A stretch of DNA of 64,000 nt, from NCBI GenBank assembly GCA_034509735.1, contig JACGWO010000002.1, positions 51,147,115 to 51,211,114 of the forward strand, given 5' to 3'. The DNA is from Sesamum alatum. Lineage: Eukaryota > Streptophyta > Magnoliopsida > Lamiales > Pedaliaceae. A program made the translations under genes and the position numbers. Below the pieces are notes generated by a model. It was not told the DNA's origin and made no database searches. It saw only the letters and a program-made list of their open reading frames with translations. Positions 1 to 11,748 of this stretch are shown one piece after another (within the stretch, counting starts at the first letter, position 1; each line of letters opens with the position of its first letter).

Positions 1-3000
1 GGCAACGACCCTCCATTTTGTAAAGTGGGATAATCAGATAAAACCACGTACTTTCTTCTGTCTAGAAATGGCTTTGCAATATCATACGGAACCCACCTAT
101 GTAATACAGTGTGAGTTAGAAAAACAAAACTAAAGTAACAGAAACATGGAGGGCCAGGTGGCTGTCATCTAGCACAATTTTAATACTAGTCAATGGGTAA
201 TTTTACAACGACTTATAGAAAGAGAGTTTAAACCAGCAATCCCCAAAGCCAACATAAGCGCTCAATAAAATCAGACAAAGCCTCAAGCCAACAGGAGCCT
301 GAACCTCCATCTTACATCCCATGCAGAACTACCTAGCCACTCCATCTCAACGGCATCATCTTCTTTAGATTATCAATATTAGAGCTCAGTGAGGCAAAAT
401 AAGGCAGATTAATTTATAGTGAGAAAGTTTACAAGGTCCTCCACACCTCTAGCATTTGATCTCTGTTGGAGGATTCTGGTGAATATGAACCTTTTTTTGT
501 GGCCCTTGTTTAGTGAATTACTGTTTACTTTCAGTATGATACTTACAGTAGCGATGTACTTATAGCATAAGCCTTCAACTACCCAGGCACAACCTTCTAT
601 ACAAACTCTCTCCTGACATTTTTATTTCAGTTATGAGACAATTCACAGACTTGGTAGATAACTCGATCAGTAACATATTTGGAACAAGTAAAGTTCATTA
701 AGTTAAAATCAGAAAAAACAAGTACCCACTTTATACAGAGATCAATTCAGATCCTTTTCTTAATGCTAATTTATGGCTAAATCTTTAAAAGACAATAACA
801 GCAAATCCAAGCTACCACCACAAATTTTCAGAATACCATTTACTCTATACATATATCTTAGACAAACTTAGGTAAGACTTACTGGTAACGAAGAGGACAA
901 AGGAGCTCAGATGGTCGATATGCAGCTTTGTATCTCATCTTGCTGCAGGAGTGAATGTAATAGCCAAGATAATAGTACTGGAGACTTGGGCAATGTACTT
1001 GGTTCTCGCTAACCCACCGAATTTCTTCCAGAGCTGAATACTTGCCAAGTGACAAAAAGGCAAGGTCAGGGTCCCAGAATAAATATTTGCTTGACAAACA
1101 CTTCGGCAGTATATCAATAACACCGACTGCGATAAGCTTCCCATCTACCAAATACTGCTGATGGAAAGAACCAAAGCCACACGGAGGAACTGCATTATCA
1201 TCAGTTGGTTCAATATGTACTAAAGGAGTGTCAACCAAAAATCTCTTATACGAGCTTTCAGTGACATGATCAGGTGTGTCATTATGCACTATCAGTTGAT
1301 ATTTCCTATATAAGGAGTATTCTTCATGATCAAAGCTAGACCTTTTCAACCGAATCTCAAACTCCCGATGTCGGCCTTGAGGTCCCCCGCAGCTTTTCTT
1401 TAAATGCCTGTCATTAGGACAGTTTGCTGTGGGAGATGACTCTAACATCGTACTTCTACCAACTTCAACTAAATCCGTTCGCTGCGTAGCAGAATAGAAA
1501 TTTATGTGTCCATTGCAAGCTCTGACTGACAAACCACATGATTCAGTAGGCTGCTTCAGATGGCCTGCCAAAATTTCAGCAAATATCTTGGGAGAAAGAT
1601 CACCAGAGTCTCCCTTTCCTCCCACATCATGTTCAGACGACTTTGTAGACTTGACATCCTTCTTTAATCGTCTTACAGTAGCTGCAATCTGGAATGCGAT
1701 ATTGCAGGAGAATATGAGTTCTTCTGAGTTTTCTGCTTGCAACTTTCTTTTAGCTGGTGCAACTTTTTTGACTGAAGCCTTAGGCAACTGGTCAGAGGAA
1801 AACTCCCCGCTTTTTATACATAATTGTACTGTATTATCAATTTGGTCAGACAAGAAACGCATAAGCTGGTCCGCCTTATCCTTACCTTCACAATCAACTA
1901 CTGAGGACTCCATTGCAGCAAAACTTGTATCCTCATTATGTGCACTGTTGCACGATCCCCCAGAAGTATTTAGCTCATCAGTTGACTTGTCTGTCTTTTT
2001 CACATCTAATGTGCCATTAAGAAACCTACAACAGGTCAATACTGCAGTTAGTACTTTCACTTATCTGGAAACTTTTCAGAACAAGGAAGCTGCATATTGT
2101 GAAAGCAGCAAACAATTAGCAGGCAAACCACTAAAGTTCCTAAAGAAATAAAACATAAAGAACCTTGGACTTGAAAGGGGAGGGTACAACGCAGATTTTA
2201 GGGGGGGAAACATGGATGTCTAGAAATTCAGAAAGGTTAAGTTCTATTAGGCACCAAACTGATGGCAACATCAATTTGGTAAGCAATTTCCCATAAAAAA
2301 TGAAAAAGAAAAAATGATAAGCATTTTGCAAGTACTGTTGCATAATCATTACTTGAGTGAAACTGAAATACATATACTTATAAAATTTGAGCAAATGCAG
2401 TTTGCAGCGTATTAATAGTTCAGAAGATCAATCAGCAACCCACTTATTTTGCTTATGCATCAATAAACATGCTGGCATGCACACTATTATAGAAATCTCA
2501 AACTCCACCACACATGACTAAAAACCTTCATGTGCATATAATTCATGTGCAAAGGAAATGTTCACAAATATGTGGCAACTCCAGACAACATGATGGGTAT
2601 GAGAATACCTCTGCATCCGTTTAGATACTCGAGTTTGTTCTTTAGAAGGAACAAAATCACTAGCTTTCAGACGAATAGTGTACGACGGACAGCATGTTTT
2701 CTCCATGTCAGGTTTGTACAAGAAACAGCCAGATCTTCTCCAGCCTCTGTCAAGGAGAGCTAAAGAGAAGAAAACTCTGAGAAGGATCATCCTGATCTAG
2801 TCAAAATGAACTGGCAAAATCAAATAAAGCAAAAAAACTTAATCGAGTAATATCCGGGTTTCCAAGACAAATAAAAAGCATGCATTTCAGATCCGCTGTT
2901 AAAATCTTTTTAAGAAAGTACAAGTTGTAGGCAATCTAAAGAGTAGTCCTGAAAGAAGCTCATTTAAAAAATGATTACAACCGAATTTTCTAGTGGTTTG

Positions 3001-4667
3001 GTCGCAAGGCCATATGAACAAAACTCAAGAATACCACATATGTCAACCGATTTTGCAAACTACGAAAATGGAGCATCACAATTGGCAAAGACAGAGACAC
3101 TGAAATATAAATGTACAGCACTTCTATTCACTATTAACCATCTGACAATAGCATTAACAAAGTATGAACCAAAAACAGATGATCGTTAAGGAAGAAGTTT
3201 CTCAATTCTCACTATAATATATGGGGAAAAAAATCCAGAGTTCTTACCTTGATAGTCATCAACCGTCAGACTATGAGCCCAGAGCCCTAAAATAGCAAAG
3301 GATGAAAATCAGGAAGTATATACTATATACATATATTTTTTCAAAGAATATTTGGAAGAATAATGCATAATCAAGGCAATTTAAGAAATAGAAGCATAAT
3401 GAAGAATGAGTAGCTAGGAGTACCATGAGAGTGAGTTCACCAAAGTTAAACCGCCATCAAACAAGGCATACTAAATATGTGCCCACTTTTAGGTAAATTG
3501 TGAAATTTGGCATCATCATACGAGCAAATGTACATATTTGTGTGGATATGCACATACGGAGAAAATGATGTTTAGCATGCATAAGAATATACTGGGCACA
3601 TCCTTCATCCAAATCACTTAAAAAATATTATATAATCTCATGTATGTAAAAGCTCTCAGCAAGAGTCGTAACAAATTCATTTTCAGATTGAGGTATTGTG
3701 CTTCACGAATGTGTGATTAAAAATTACTCCCTGCAAGAGGTGACACTAAAACAGGAAATAAGGTACCACAATATCTCGAAATGAACTAATAATGAAAATG
3801 TTGTTACTACAAATAACAAAACAAATAAAGGTTTTATGGAGAGGGAAAATAGATACAAATGAGTTAAGTGTACTGTTGGCTCGAAAGACATTATATCAGG
3901 GTTATTTCAATTAAATGGGATTAACCTGGATGTCTGATTCAAGAAAACTCAGTTTTCTTTTGGGTTGAGGCTCAAATTTCTCTGACTGAGAGAGAATTGC
4001 AGCAATTGCTATACAATTACAATATACAGCAACCACATTTACAGAAAAAGAACCTCCTACAGTAAAGTCTACGGCAATAAAATGTAATGCGTCAAACTAC
4101 ACACTGCAACAGAATTTAAACCCGCCTCCCCAAAGTTAGCATGGTTTTGCTTATGCACATATCAAAAAGCCGCCAGTGACGTTTTCAGAATTATAATCAT
4201 TTGAATGATGAAGCTCACAATTTGATATTCCAGCATCAGTGCAACTTTCTCGGCCATTTTATCAAAATTCCAACAATTACCTTCGTGAAATGACTTATTC
4301 AAAAAAACATATTTCTCTTCACATCATGCCACTGCAGAAACAAACGAAAAGGAACCATCTAAAAACAGAGAACCTCAACATTTAATCGCGCAATTGAATA
4401 TTAACTCTCCTTAAGAATACATTCATAATCGGTGAAGTGATAGTCAGTCGACTTGCAACCAAACACATCCATCGTTCAGTATAATATTTGGAGCTATGTG
4501 CAATAGAGACACTAACCATGAGAAATACTGGTCCGCGCCCCAGATTTACAATAACCACAGGTGCTCTTCCGGCGGCCGACATCCACGACCACGCTCTCGC
4601 CTCTGCCACCATTTCCGACACTGCCGCTGGTACTCGCTTCGCTTCTCATCTTCTTCGCCTCCGCCAT
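1..4667 (-). CDS. ATE1: Arginyl-tRNA--protein transferase ATE1, 3' end beyond the window
   Basis: Transfers arginine from Arg-tRNA to N-terminal Asp/Glu of proteins, marking them for the N-degron pathway. Five exons join in phase on the minus strand: 4667-4517, 3286-3248, 2759-2609, 2025-883 and 96 to the window edge, about 526 codons. All introns have GT/AG borders. The N-terminal domain carries the conserved cysteines C37 and C40 (in TCGYCKSGA) and C86/C87 (in KTCCPSY), known in the family as metal or Fe-S ligands. The motif GLWAHSLTVDDYQ spans the exon 2 region. The C-terminal transferase domain begins near residue 400 (FHQQYLVDGKLIAVGVID) and continues through WDPDLAFLSLG into the partial last exon (WVPYDIAKPFLDRRKYV). 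The stretch between, about residues 118-330, is low-complexity and poorly conserved, as usual in plants. The start at 4667 (MAEAKKMRSEAS) fits plant ATE1. The stop codon lies left of the window. Confidence 0.95.
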
Positions 4668-4910
4668 CGCCCGATCTTCGCCGATTCGATCTTCAGATTA
4701 TACTCCTTCCAAAATTTGATGACGATAGGATTCAGCGTTTACCCGAGGAACAAATTGAGTACCATCTTTCTATTTTAACTTTTAAGTCCTTTTTAAGTAT
4801 TATGTCCTTCGGAGGTAAAAAGAAAAAAAGAAATATTTGGATATGCTGCGCATAAACCTCGTCTCAAAAACCAGCAATATGCTCTGACTTCTAAATCGGC
4901 TCAATTCAAA

Positions 4911-5420
4911 TTGCATTATAATTAATTATGATGAATAATTATATTTAGTTACTCTAATGTCTGTTTTTATTTAGTAAATAAGTTTCTTCGTTAGTCAAAT
5001 TTTATTAAATTTATTGATATCAACAAACAAAAAACTAAATAAAAATTGATATATATCTTTGATGGACTTATTACTGACTTATTACAGGTTAAACAAATTT
5101 TTTTTTACTAAACTACCCTTATACAGATGAATACCTCCGCACATGCATAAATGTGTGAAGATGTATAATGGTAGTTTGATTATAAAAAAGTTTGTTTGGC
5201 CTGTAATATGTCAACAATAAGTCAATCAGGGGTAAATGTGGATTTTCATCTAGTTTTTTCTTTTTTTTGTTAATATCGACAAGTTCGGTGAATTTTGACT
5301 AACGGATGAATTTATTTGTTAAAGAAAAACATACATCGAGGGTACTAGATGTATTTTTCGAACCACATGGGGTCTACGTGTGATTACACTAAATTTTAGG
5401 TAGGATGATATAATTATCCC
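4911..5420. repeat. Palindromic MITE, family C, old copy
   Basis: Right end reads ...ATAATTATCCC at 5420. The body has the family phrases: a run of GACTTATTA/CTTATTACAGG, and its mirror CCTGTAATATG...AATAAGTC near 5200-5235. Half-sites TTATTAAATTTATTGATATC (near 5002) and GTTAATATCGACAAGTTCGG (near 5269) are roughly inverted copies of each other. Related copies lie at 30117-30590 and 49946-50436. The left terminus is eroded, so its position is approximate. Confidence 0.55.
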
Positions 5421-5777
5421 TAATTAGAAAGTACTCCCGTGCCAGGAGAATTCTATTTTTAAAACAAAATATATACATAAGTAATTATGTCTAAATCTAA
5501 AAATAAGCAATTAATAATTAATTATAAGTATAAAATAGAAAAGTACATTAAATATAAAATTGGATTTAAGTAATTTAAAAAATTATTTATCTAGAAAAAT
5601 GGGTCATGGGTGAATTTTTTGAATAAAAATAAATAATGATATTTATCTAAATTTAAATATAAAATAAGTGATAGTATTTGTTGAAAGGTAAGATATTTGT
5701 TGAAATTATATTAAAAACTAAAAAAAATGTGAAATCAAATTTTGAGGACACGCAAAGACCCCTTGCAATAATAATAA

Positions 5778-6060
5778 GGGATAATTATATTACACCCTCG
5801 ATATATTGTCTATTGATACAAATTTTTCTATCTTTTGAACAGTTACAAAAATCACCCATGACAACAAAGAAAATAAGGAGTGTATGTGTAATATTAAGTA
5901 TAGATAGTTTGTGTAAATATTGTTGACGTTTCTAGGAATTGTATGTGTAATTTTTCAAAAAAGCACCAATAGTTTGTGTAAATAGTATTGACATTTTTTA
6001 TGGGTATATTTTAATTTTCAAAAATTGAGATGATTTATATAAATAAATAAATGATTTAAA
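5778..6060. repeat. Truncated family A MITE
   Basis: Begins GGGATAATTATATTACACC at 5778, like the intact family A copies, and then repeats the phrase TGTGTAATTTTTCAAAAA / TTTGTGTAAATA. I see no matching right terminus, so the copy looks truncated or badly decayed. The right border is a guess. Confidence 0.45.
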
Positions 6061-6685
6061 AATATGCAGCTTCTAGTTAGGTTGAACTGATTTACAGTTT
6101 CTTGTAGACTGGGGCTGTGTCTGAAACCAGTTAGCAGTGTAGTCAAAAGGGCTCATAATTCCTTTTTATTCTTCTGCCTTAATGCTCTCAGAGTCTGACT
6201 TTGACACAATATTATTTTAATTATCTTATACCCAACTATAATATTAGACCTTAATGAAAGAAAATTAATATTCTTCGTATGCGTTTTCACATTGTTTTGT
6301 AGAATATCAAGTAATTTCTGATTATCCCTTTAAGCAACTACTTCAAATCGCACGCCTTCTGCAGTTTCTCAGAATGTGCTATTTCTAATAAAAAAAAAAA
6401 TTGTTAAGTAAGAATTTGTATTTATATAATTGTTGACGCTTCGGATTAAAAATTGGACCAGTTTAGATTCAATTGTCAAACTTATAAACGTGTAGTTAGG
6501 TCTCTATAGTGTGATAAAACAAGCATCTCGTAATAAGAAGTGTGTAAGATATCGATAACGGCCTCCATGTTTCAGAATATGTATAGAGCCATGTGACACA
6601 ATTTAAACTGTTTATAAAAAAAAAAACATGGTTCCGAATCGAGCGATCGGGTCGACCCCACGTCGGACTTAAACCATAAATAATA

Positions 6686-6971
6686 GGGATAATTATATTA
6701 ACACTCCTTGTTCATGATTTATTTACACATACCACCCATGATCTTTTGTGAAATTATAGACACCACCCATGTAAGAGAAAAAGCAGGGGGAGTTCATAAA
6801 ATAATGTTGATGTTTTTTGGATTGTATGTGTTATTTTTCGAAAAATATGAATAATTTGTGTAAATGATAGGGACATTTTTTATGATTGTATCATGTATGT
6901 GTAATTTTTCAAAAGACATATATAATTTGTATAAATAGACAGTATGCCAGGAGTATAGATATAATTACCCC
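6686..6971. mobile_element. Family A MITE with 9-bp flanking duplication (MULE-type)
   Basis: A 286-bp element with terminal inverted repeats: left GGGATAATTATATTA, right end ...TATAATTACCCC. It is flanked by TAAATAATA (6677-6685) and TAAATAATG (6972-6980), a 9-bp target duplication with one mismatch. A 9-bp duplication is the signature of Mutator-like transposition. It has no coding capacity, so it is a non-autonomous element. It sits just downstream of the receptor kinase 3' end. Confidence 0.75.
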
Positions 6972-7027
6972 TAAATAATGTGTTTATTTTGCAAAATAAA
7001 CAAGGCCTTGTAACACATAATAAAGTA

Positions 7028-10000
7028 CTAAAAGAATGTATCCCTAATTAACTGCACGTTCGAGTTGGCTTCTTTTATGTTCATTCGTTCTTGTGGCAGT
7101 CCCTGAGAGCAGGCTACTCCAATTCTAATGATTGATGCCAAACAGGGCTTTACCTTTTCTTGTTCTATAATAATTCTATTCGAATCCGTCGCTTCTCCTC
7201 CTCCATCCGTCTTCAAAAGTAGTAGAGTCGGATCCACGATATCCGTCACATGATTCAATGATAAAGCAGTTTTTGCATACTCGTGGAGACTCAATCCGTC
7301 TCTAAATAATTCATCCGTCGGCCTTTTTCCTGTAAACATCTCCAAAAGTAGTATACCGTAGCTGTAAACATCTCCGGATACGGATGCTGGCCTTCCCATT
7401 CCATATTCTGCAAGTAATTCAAAAAGAGATAATTGAAAACACACATCTTCAATCGAAGTGAAAAGGAAAGGAACCAGAACAACTCACACAAGAGGAAATT
7501 TTAACTCAAGTTGGGTTTGGTCGGACCTGATTGCACTGTGATTGATATACAGTTCAGGAAAAGTGACCGTTCACTGCCAAGTGAATCACACTTGCTCAAA
7601 TCATAAGAATTTTCCTTTAGAGATATCATACCTGGAGCAACATAACCAACTGATCCTCTTATTCCAACTGAACTGCTTTGAGCTTGTCCACATACATCCA
7701 CACGCTTCCTAAGGAACTTCGCTAGCCCGAAATCGCTTAAATGCGCACAAAGATCATCGTCGAGCAAAACATTACCCGGTTTCAGATCACAATGAGCAAT
7801 CGGGACACGACAGTAGCAATGCAGATACTCCAATGCAGAAGCCACATCTATGGCAATGCTTAGCCTTTGAAAGATGTTAAGATCATTGACAATGTTAGTG
7901 TTTTTCTCCTCCGGATGCAACCATTGCTCCAACGACCCGTTAGGCATGAAACTGAGGACGATGGCCTTGAAATCTCGGCCTGCAGAGTCCACATCAGAGC
8001 AGCAGCCTAAAACTTTCACAAGATTTCTGTGCCTGATGTTGCTCAGTGCTTCACATTCCGCCATGTAAATCTTGGAAATGCCCTTTTCTTGAATCCTGAG
8101 TACCTTCACAGCAATAGGTCTTCTGTCTTCAGACAGTAAACCTTTGTATACCGAAGCAAAACTGCCTGTGCCCACCAAGTTATCCGAGGAAAATCCACTT
8201 GTTGCCTTTTCTAGTTCTCTGTAGGAAAAGTTTGAGTTCCAATCTGATGAAGGGAACGTTAACAAACTTTTCGCTCTTGATCGTCCTAGGATGCAATAAA
8301 CAGCAACACATAGCAATAGGGCAGAACCAATGACTCCACTAACAACTGCAATCACTAGTTTGAGACGAGACTCGTTACGTCCCACAGAGTCGGTATGGAC
8401 AGAACATGCAGGAAGTTCAAGTTCAACGGTACCGCCACAGAGGTCACGGTTTCCATCTAGTGAAACAGCACTTCTGTTGGCAAATACTCCATTTTTCGGC
8501 GCTTCACCTTCAAAATGGTTGAACGAAAGATTTAAGTATCCAAGGAAACGAAAATCTTGCAGAAACTGAGGTATACTTCCTGTCAAGTTATTTCTTGATA
8601 GATCAAGATTTTGAAGGCCTTTCAAGGAACTCAAACTCGAAGGAATTGATCCATTTAATGAGTTACGCTGCAAGTAGACGTGTTCCAGGCTCAAACACCG
8701 GCCTAGGCTATCTGGAATGCTGCCAAAAAGCTCGTTGTCAGATAAATCAAGTTCTTTGAGGTTGACAAAGTTGCCAACATCCACTGGTAATGTTCCAGAA
8801 AGAGAGTTCCGGGCAAGATTGAACGTAACCGTTAAGGAGGAAAGAGTGAAAATTTGTACCGGTACAGGACCACTGAGGTTGTTATCAGACAGGTTCAGTA
8901 GCTGCAGTTGCTGACAGTTTCCCAGGCTAGACGGAACGCTCGTTTCCAAGGTGTTTCCATCCAAACGGAGTTCGAACAACTTAGTCAAATTCCCAATGGT
9001 GGATGGGATCCTGCCAGAAAATCTGTTTCCATTCATGTATAGTTGTCCCAGATTGAATAGTTTCCCTATATCAGGTAAAATGGGACCATCAAAGCTGTTC
9101 CAGCTGACATTTAAAGCAATCAGGTTGATGAATTTTGTTATTCCTGCAGGGATTCGGCCCGATAACTGGTTCCCTCCGAGAAGCAGTCGGTTCATGTTGA
9201 TCGACAGATTCGCTATTTTATCAGGCAACGGCCCTGAAAAATGGTTACTATCTATTCCCAGCATCTCAAACTTGCTGCAGTTGGTCAAAGAGTTAATGAA
9301 ATCCAATGCATCAGAATCTCCTCTGCCAAGCAGATTCCGGCCAACATTTAGTCGTTGCAGGTTCGCAATCCTGCCAAATTCAGATGGTACTCTACCGACA
9401 AACTGATTATCCGGGAGATCAATGAATTGAAGGCTAGAGATATTAGACAACGAAGACGGAATATTTCCTGAAAAACCATTAACTCCGACAAGAAGCTGCT
9501 TCAAATTTGGGAAATTCGACCCGATTCCTGAAGGCAAATTCCCCACCAGGTGGTTAAACGCCACAGCAAATATGGACATACTCGACAGGTTGAAAACTGA
9601 TAGAGGAATTGTTCCAGAGAGATTGTTGGCTCCTACTTGCAAGAACTGCAGGTTTACCAGCCGGCCAAGATCGTCAGGGATTGGTCCATCGAGATAGTTC
9701 TGAGCTATGGAGAGATTGACAAGTGAAGAAATGTTGCCTAAAACTGGTGGGATTCCACCTGTTAGATGGTTAGCAGAGATGTGAAGAGCAACAAGATTAG
9801 GCAACCTGCTGAGCTCAGTGGGAATCTTCCCAATTAGGCTGTTGTAGTTCAAGTTGATGACTTCGAGTTGAGTACATTGGCTGAGGTTTGCTGGGATTTC
9901 ACCTCCAAAGCTATTCTCCATCAGCAAAAGGGACCGGAGGCGAAACAAATGTCCAATTTCTGCCGGGATAGGCCCTCTGAAAACGTTTCCACGAAGATCG

Positions 10001-10311
10001 ATGACTCTGAGGAAGGTCAGATTAGCTATGGCAGGAGACAAGGACCCTCCTAGTTTTTGGAAAGGTAATGCTAACGTTGCGACTCGGGCTCGTCTTGAGC
10101 TGCACGTAACGCCTTGCCATTCACAGAAACGCACTGAATCGTTCCAAGAACTCATCACATTGAGCGGATCATCAGTTATTTTGTCCTTGAAAGAAAGCAG
10201 CGATAGGCGGTCCGTTTCACTGTCCAAGGCATGAGAAGTGAAGGATGAGCAGTGGAGAAAGAGCAAGAAAATGAGATGGAAACAGAACAAGATGCATTCT
10301 TTTGAGGGCAT
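7028..10311 (-). CDS. LRR receptor-like kinase, subfamily XII (At3g47570/EFR/Xa21 type)
   Basis: Two exons, 10311-7632 and 7407-7028, encode 1019 aa; the single intron splits the kinase APE motif, the usual place in this subfamily. A signal peptide (about 1-28) is followed by an LRRNT domain (SFKDKITDDPLNVMSSWN...CEWQGVTCS), about 20 plant-type LRRs with the LxGxIP pattern, and a transmembrane helix near 655-680. The cytosolic Ser/Thr kinase has a G-loop at 714-723 (GTGSFASVYKG), lysine 736, HCDLKPGNVLL at 840 and DFG at 860-862. Having HCD rather than HRD makes it a non-RD kinase, a class tied to innate immune receptors. Xa21, EFR and FLS2 are in the same subfamily, but the ligand cannot be deduced. 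The kinase motifs look intact, so it is probably functional. Start at 10311 gives a clean signal peptide. Confidence 0.95.
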
Positions 10312-11748
10312 GTTCGGTAGCAGATGAACTCTCTTTAAACAATCATCAGCTTAAGAAGAAAGAACTTCTGCTTTCTTATCAGCTTATACATAGATATCTG
10401 ATTGAATAAGCACAAAAGCTTCATGAGCTGAAACTAAAGATATGAGTTTAGATGTAAGAAACTATTCAAAAACAGACCCCCTGAGAGTCCAATGTGAACG
10501 AATGCATCAAAAGTTCCCAGATTTTTTTAAGTTCTTCTTGTTGACTATTGTGCAGCTTGCGGATGAGAAATGTGGATGGACAAACAGTCCCTATCATCTT
10601 CTAGCTCCCTCCATTGACAGAATATATGCAACTGAAATGAATAGTACAATCTTCAGCTTAAATCAAAAGTCTGACTTTTGTTTGTTTAGACATAAATCGT
10701 GCTTCCGCGAAAAGCGTGTTTATTGTTAATTCTGTGTATCATTTTCAACCTTCATTGAACTATATTACTTGATTATCATTACATTGTCAACTTTTGTTAA
10801 TGAATTGAGTTGAATGAGTTTCTTGTAATTGATCTGAATTCAACAATCAAGGAACTTGAGTAATTCTTCATTCATAATTCTTGGGAGAAAATGAGATTAG
10901 TTAGGCTAAGAATTTGTTTGGTGCGGACGAAAATTGGGTGTATAAGAAAATTGTAAGTAAAAAGGATGTTTAAAAAAAAGTTCCGTGCTTACATGAAACC
11001 CCCAAATCCAATTTTGCTTCTATCCATAGTTGATCGGAAAAGTGTAAGTATAAGTCTAAAAAAATAAATAAAAAAATACACATTTATTTTTATTTATTAT
11101 ATTACCTATATATAGACACTATTATACTATTAAAATAACTCATTTTATTTGAGATATTGACATCGAAAAATATTCTTTTTTTTTTCACTTGATGCATATT
11201 TTTGTTAATAAGTTTTTAAGTCTAAATTTTTTTGTTTGATAATTTAAAAATTATTTAAATATTAACTTATTTATTTTTTAATACAAATTAATTAGTTGGT
11301 AGTATTACAAAAATTATTATTTTCTTCGCAGGTTATTCTATTTGTACCAAACAATTATAAATATTTAAAATGTATTTATTTTTCATCATGTCAAATAACT
11401 TAAAAAAAATATTATTCTTTTCCGTCCACCTTCCCTTTTTACTTTCTTTACCCTTTTCACTTCTCATTTCCCGATTAATTTAAACCCAACTCATCGTACT
11501 TGTAATTTTTAAAATTGAAAGTAAAATGAATTAATTCTACAATTTAACAGGCCCAATTACGTAAGCCCATACAATAATTGAAGTTGGCTTATTAGCAACA
11601 GCATAGGCCCAGAGAAGCACAGCCCAATTTTTCTTCTCTATTTCTTATTTCTGAGTAGAGAAAGAGCAGAATAATACTCATTCATCATTTCCTCCAACTA
11701 CACACACTATCACAAACTTCGAAAAGATCAGCAGGCCAGGGAAGAACG
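10312..11748. other. Divergent promoter region, receptor kinase / clathrin light chain
   Basis: About 1.4 kb between the head-to-head starts of the kinase (-) and CLC (+). It is AT-rich in the middle (10,900-11,540), with no repeat whose ends I can fix. A 95-codon open frame at 10442-10729 has no recognisable features and is probably not a gene. Confidence 0.75.
11550..11630 (+). promoter_or_regulatory. Cluster of GGCCCA/GCCCAA (site II-like) elements before CLC
   Basis: Three GCCCA-type motifs (GGCCCAATT, TAGGCCCAG, AGCCCAATT) fall within about 80 bases, 120-200 bases upstream of the clathrin light chain start. Such motifs, bound by TCP factors, are typical of plant housekeeping promoters. 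I see no clear TATA box nearby, which also fits that class. Confidence 0.45.

Larger units (their letters stand above)
4668..7027. other. Intergenic spacer between ATE1 and the receptor kinase
   Basis: AT-rich, with no supported gene. It contains the 5' flank of ATE1 (near 4668) and the 3' flank of the receptor kinase (near 7027). It also holds three MITE-like pieces listed separately (about 4911-5420, 5778-6060 and 6686-6971). The open frames here are short, and the longest (5678-5926) overlaps a MITE. Confidence 0.8.

Noticed and set aside
2140..2394. 84-codon minus-strand open frame
   Set aside because: Lies in ATE1 intron 3, with no domain and no splice-compatible extension.
10442..10729. 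95-codon plus-strand frame between the kinase and CLC
   Set aside because: No recognisable family, promoter-like composition, and nothing to extend it by splicing.
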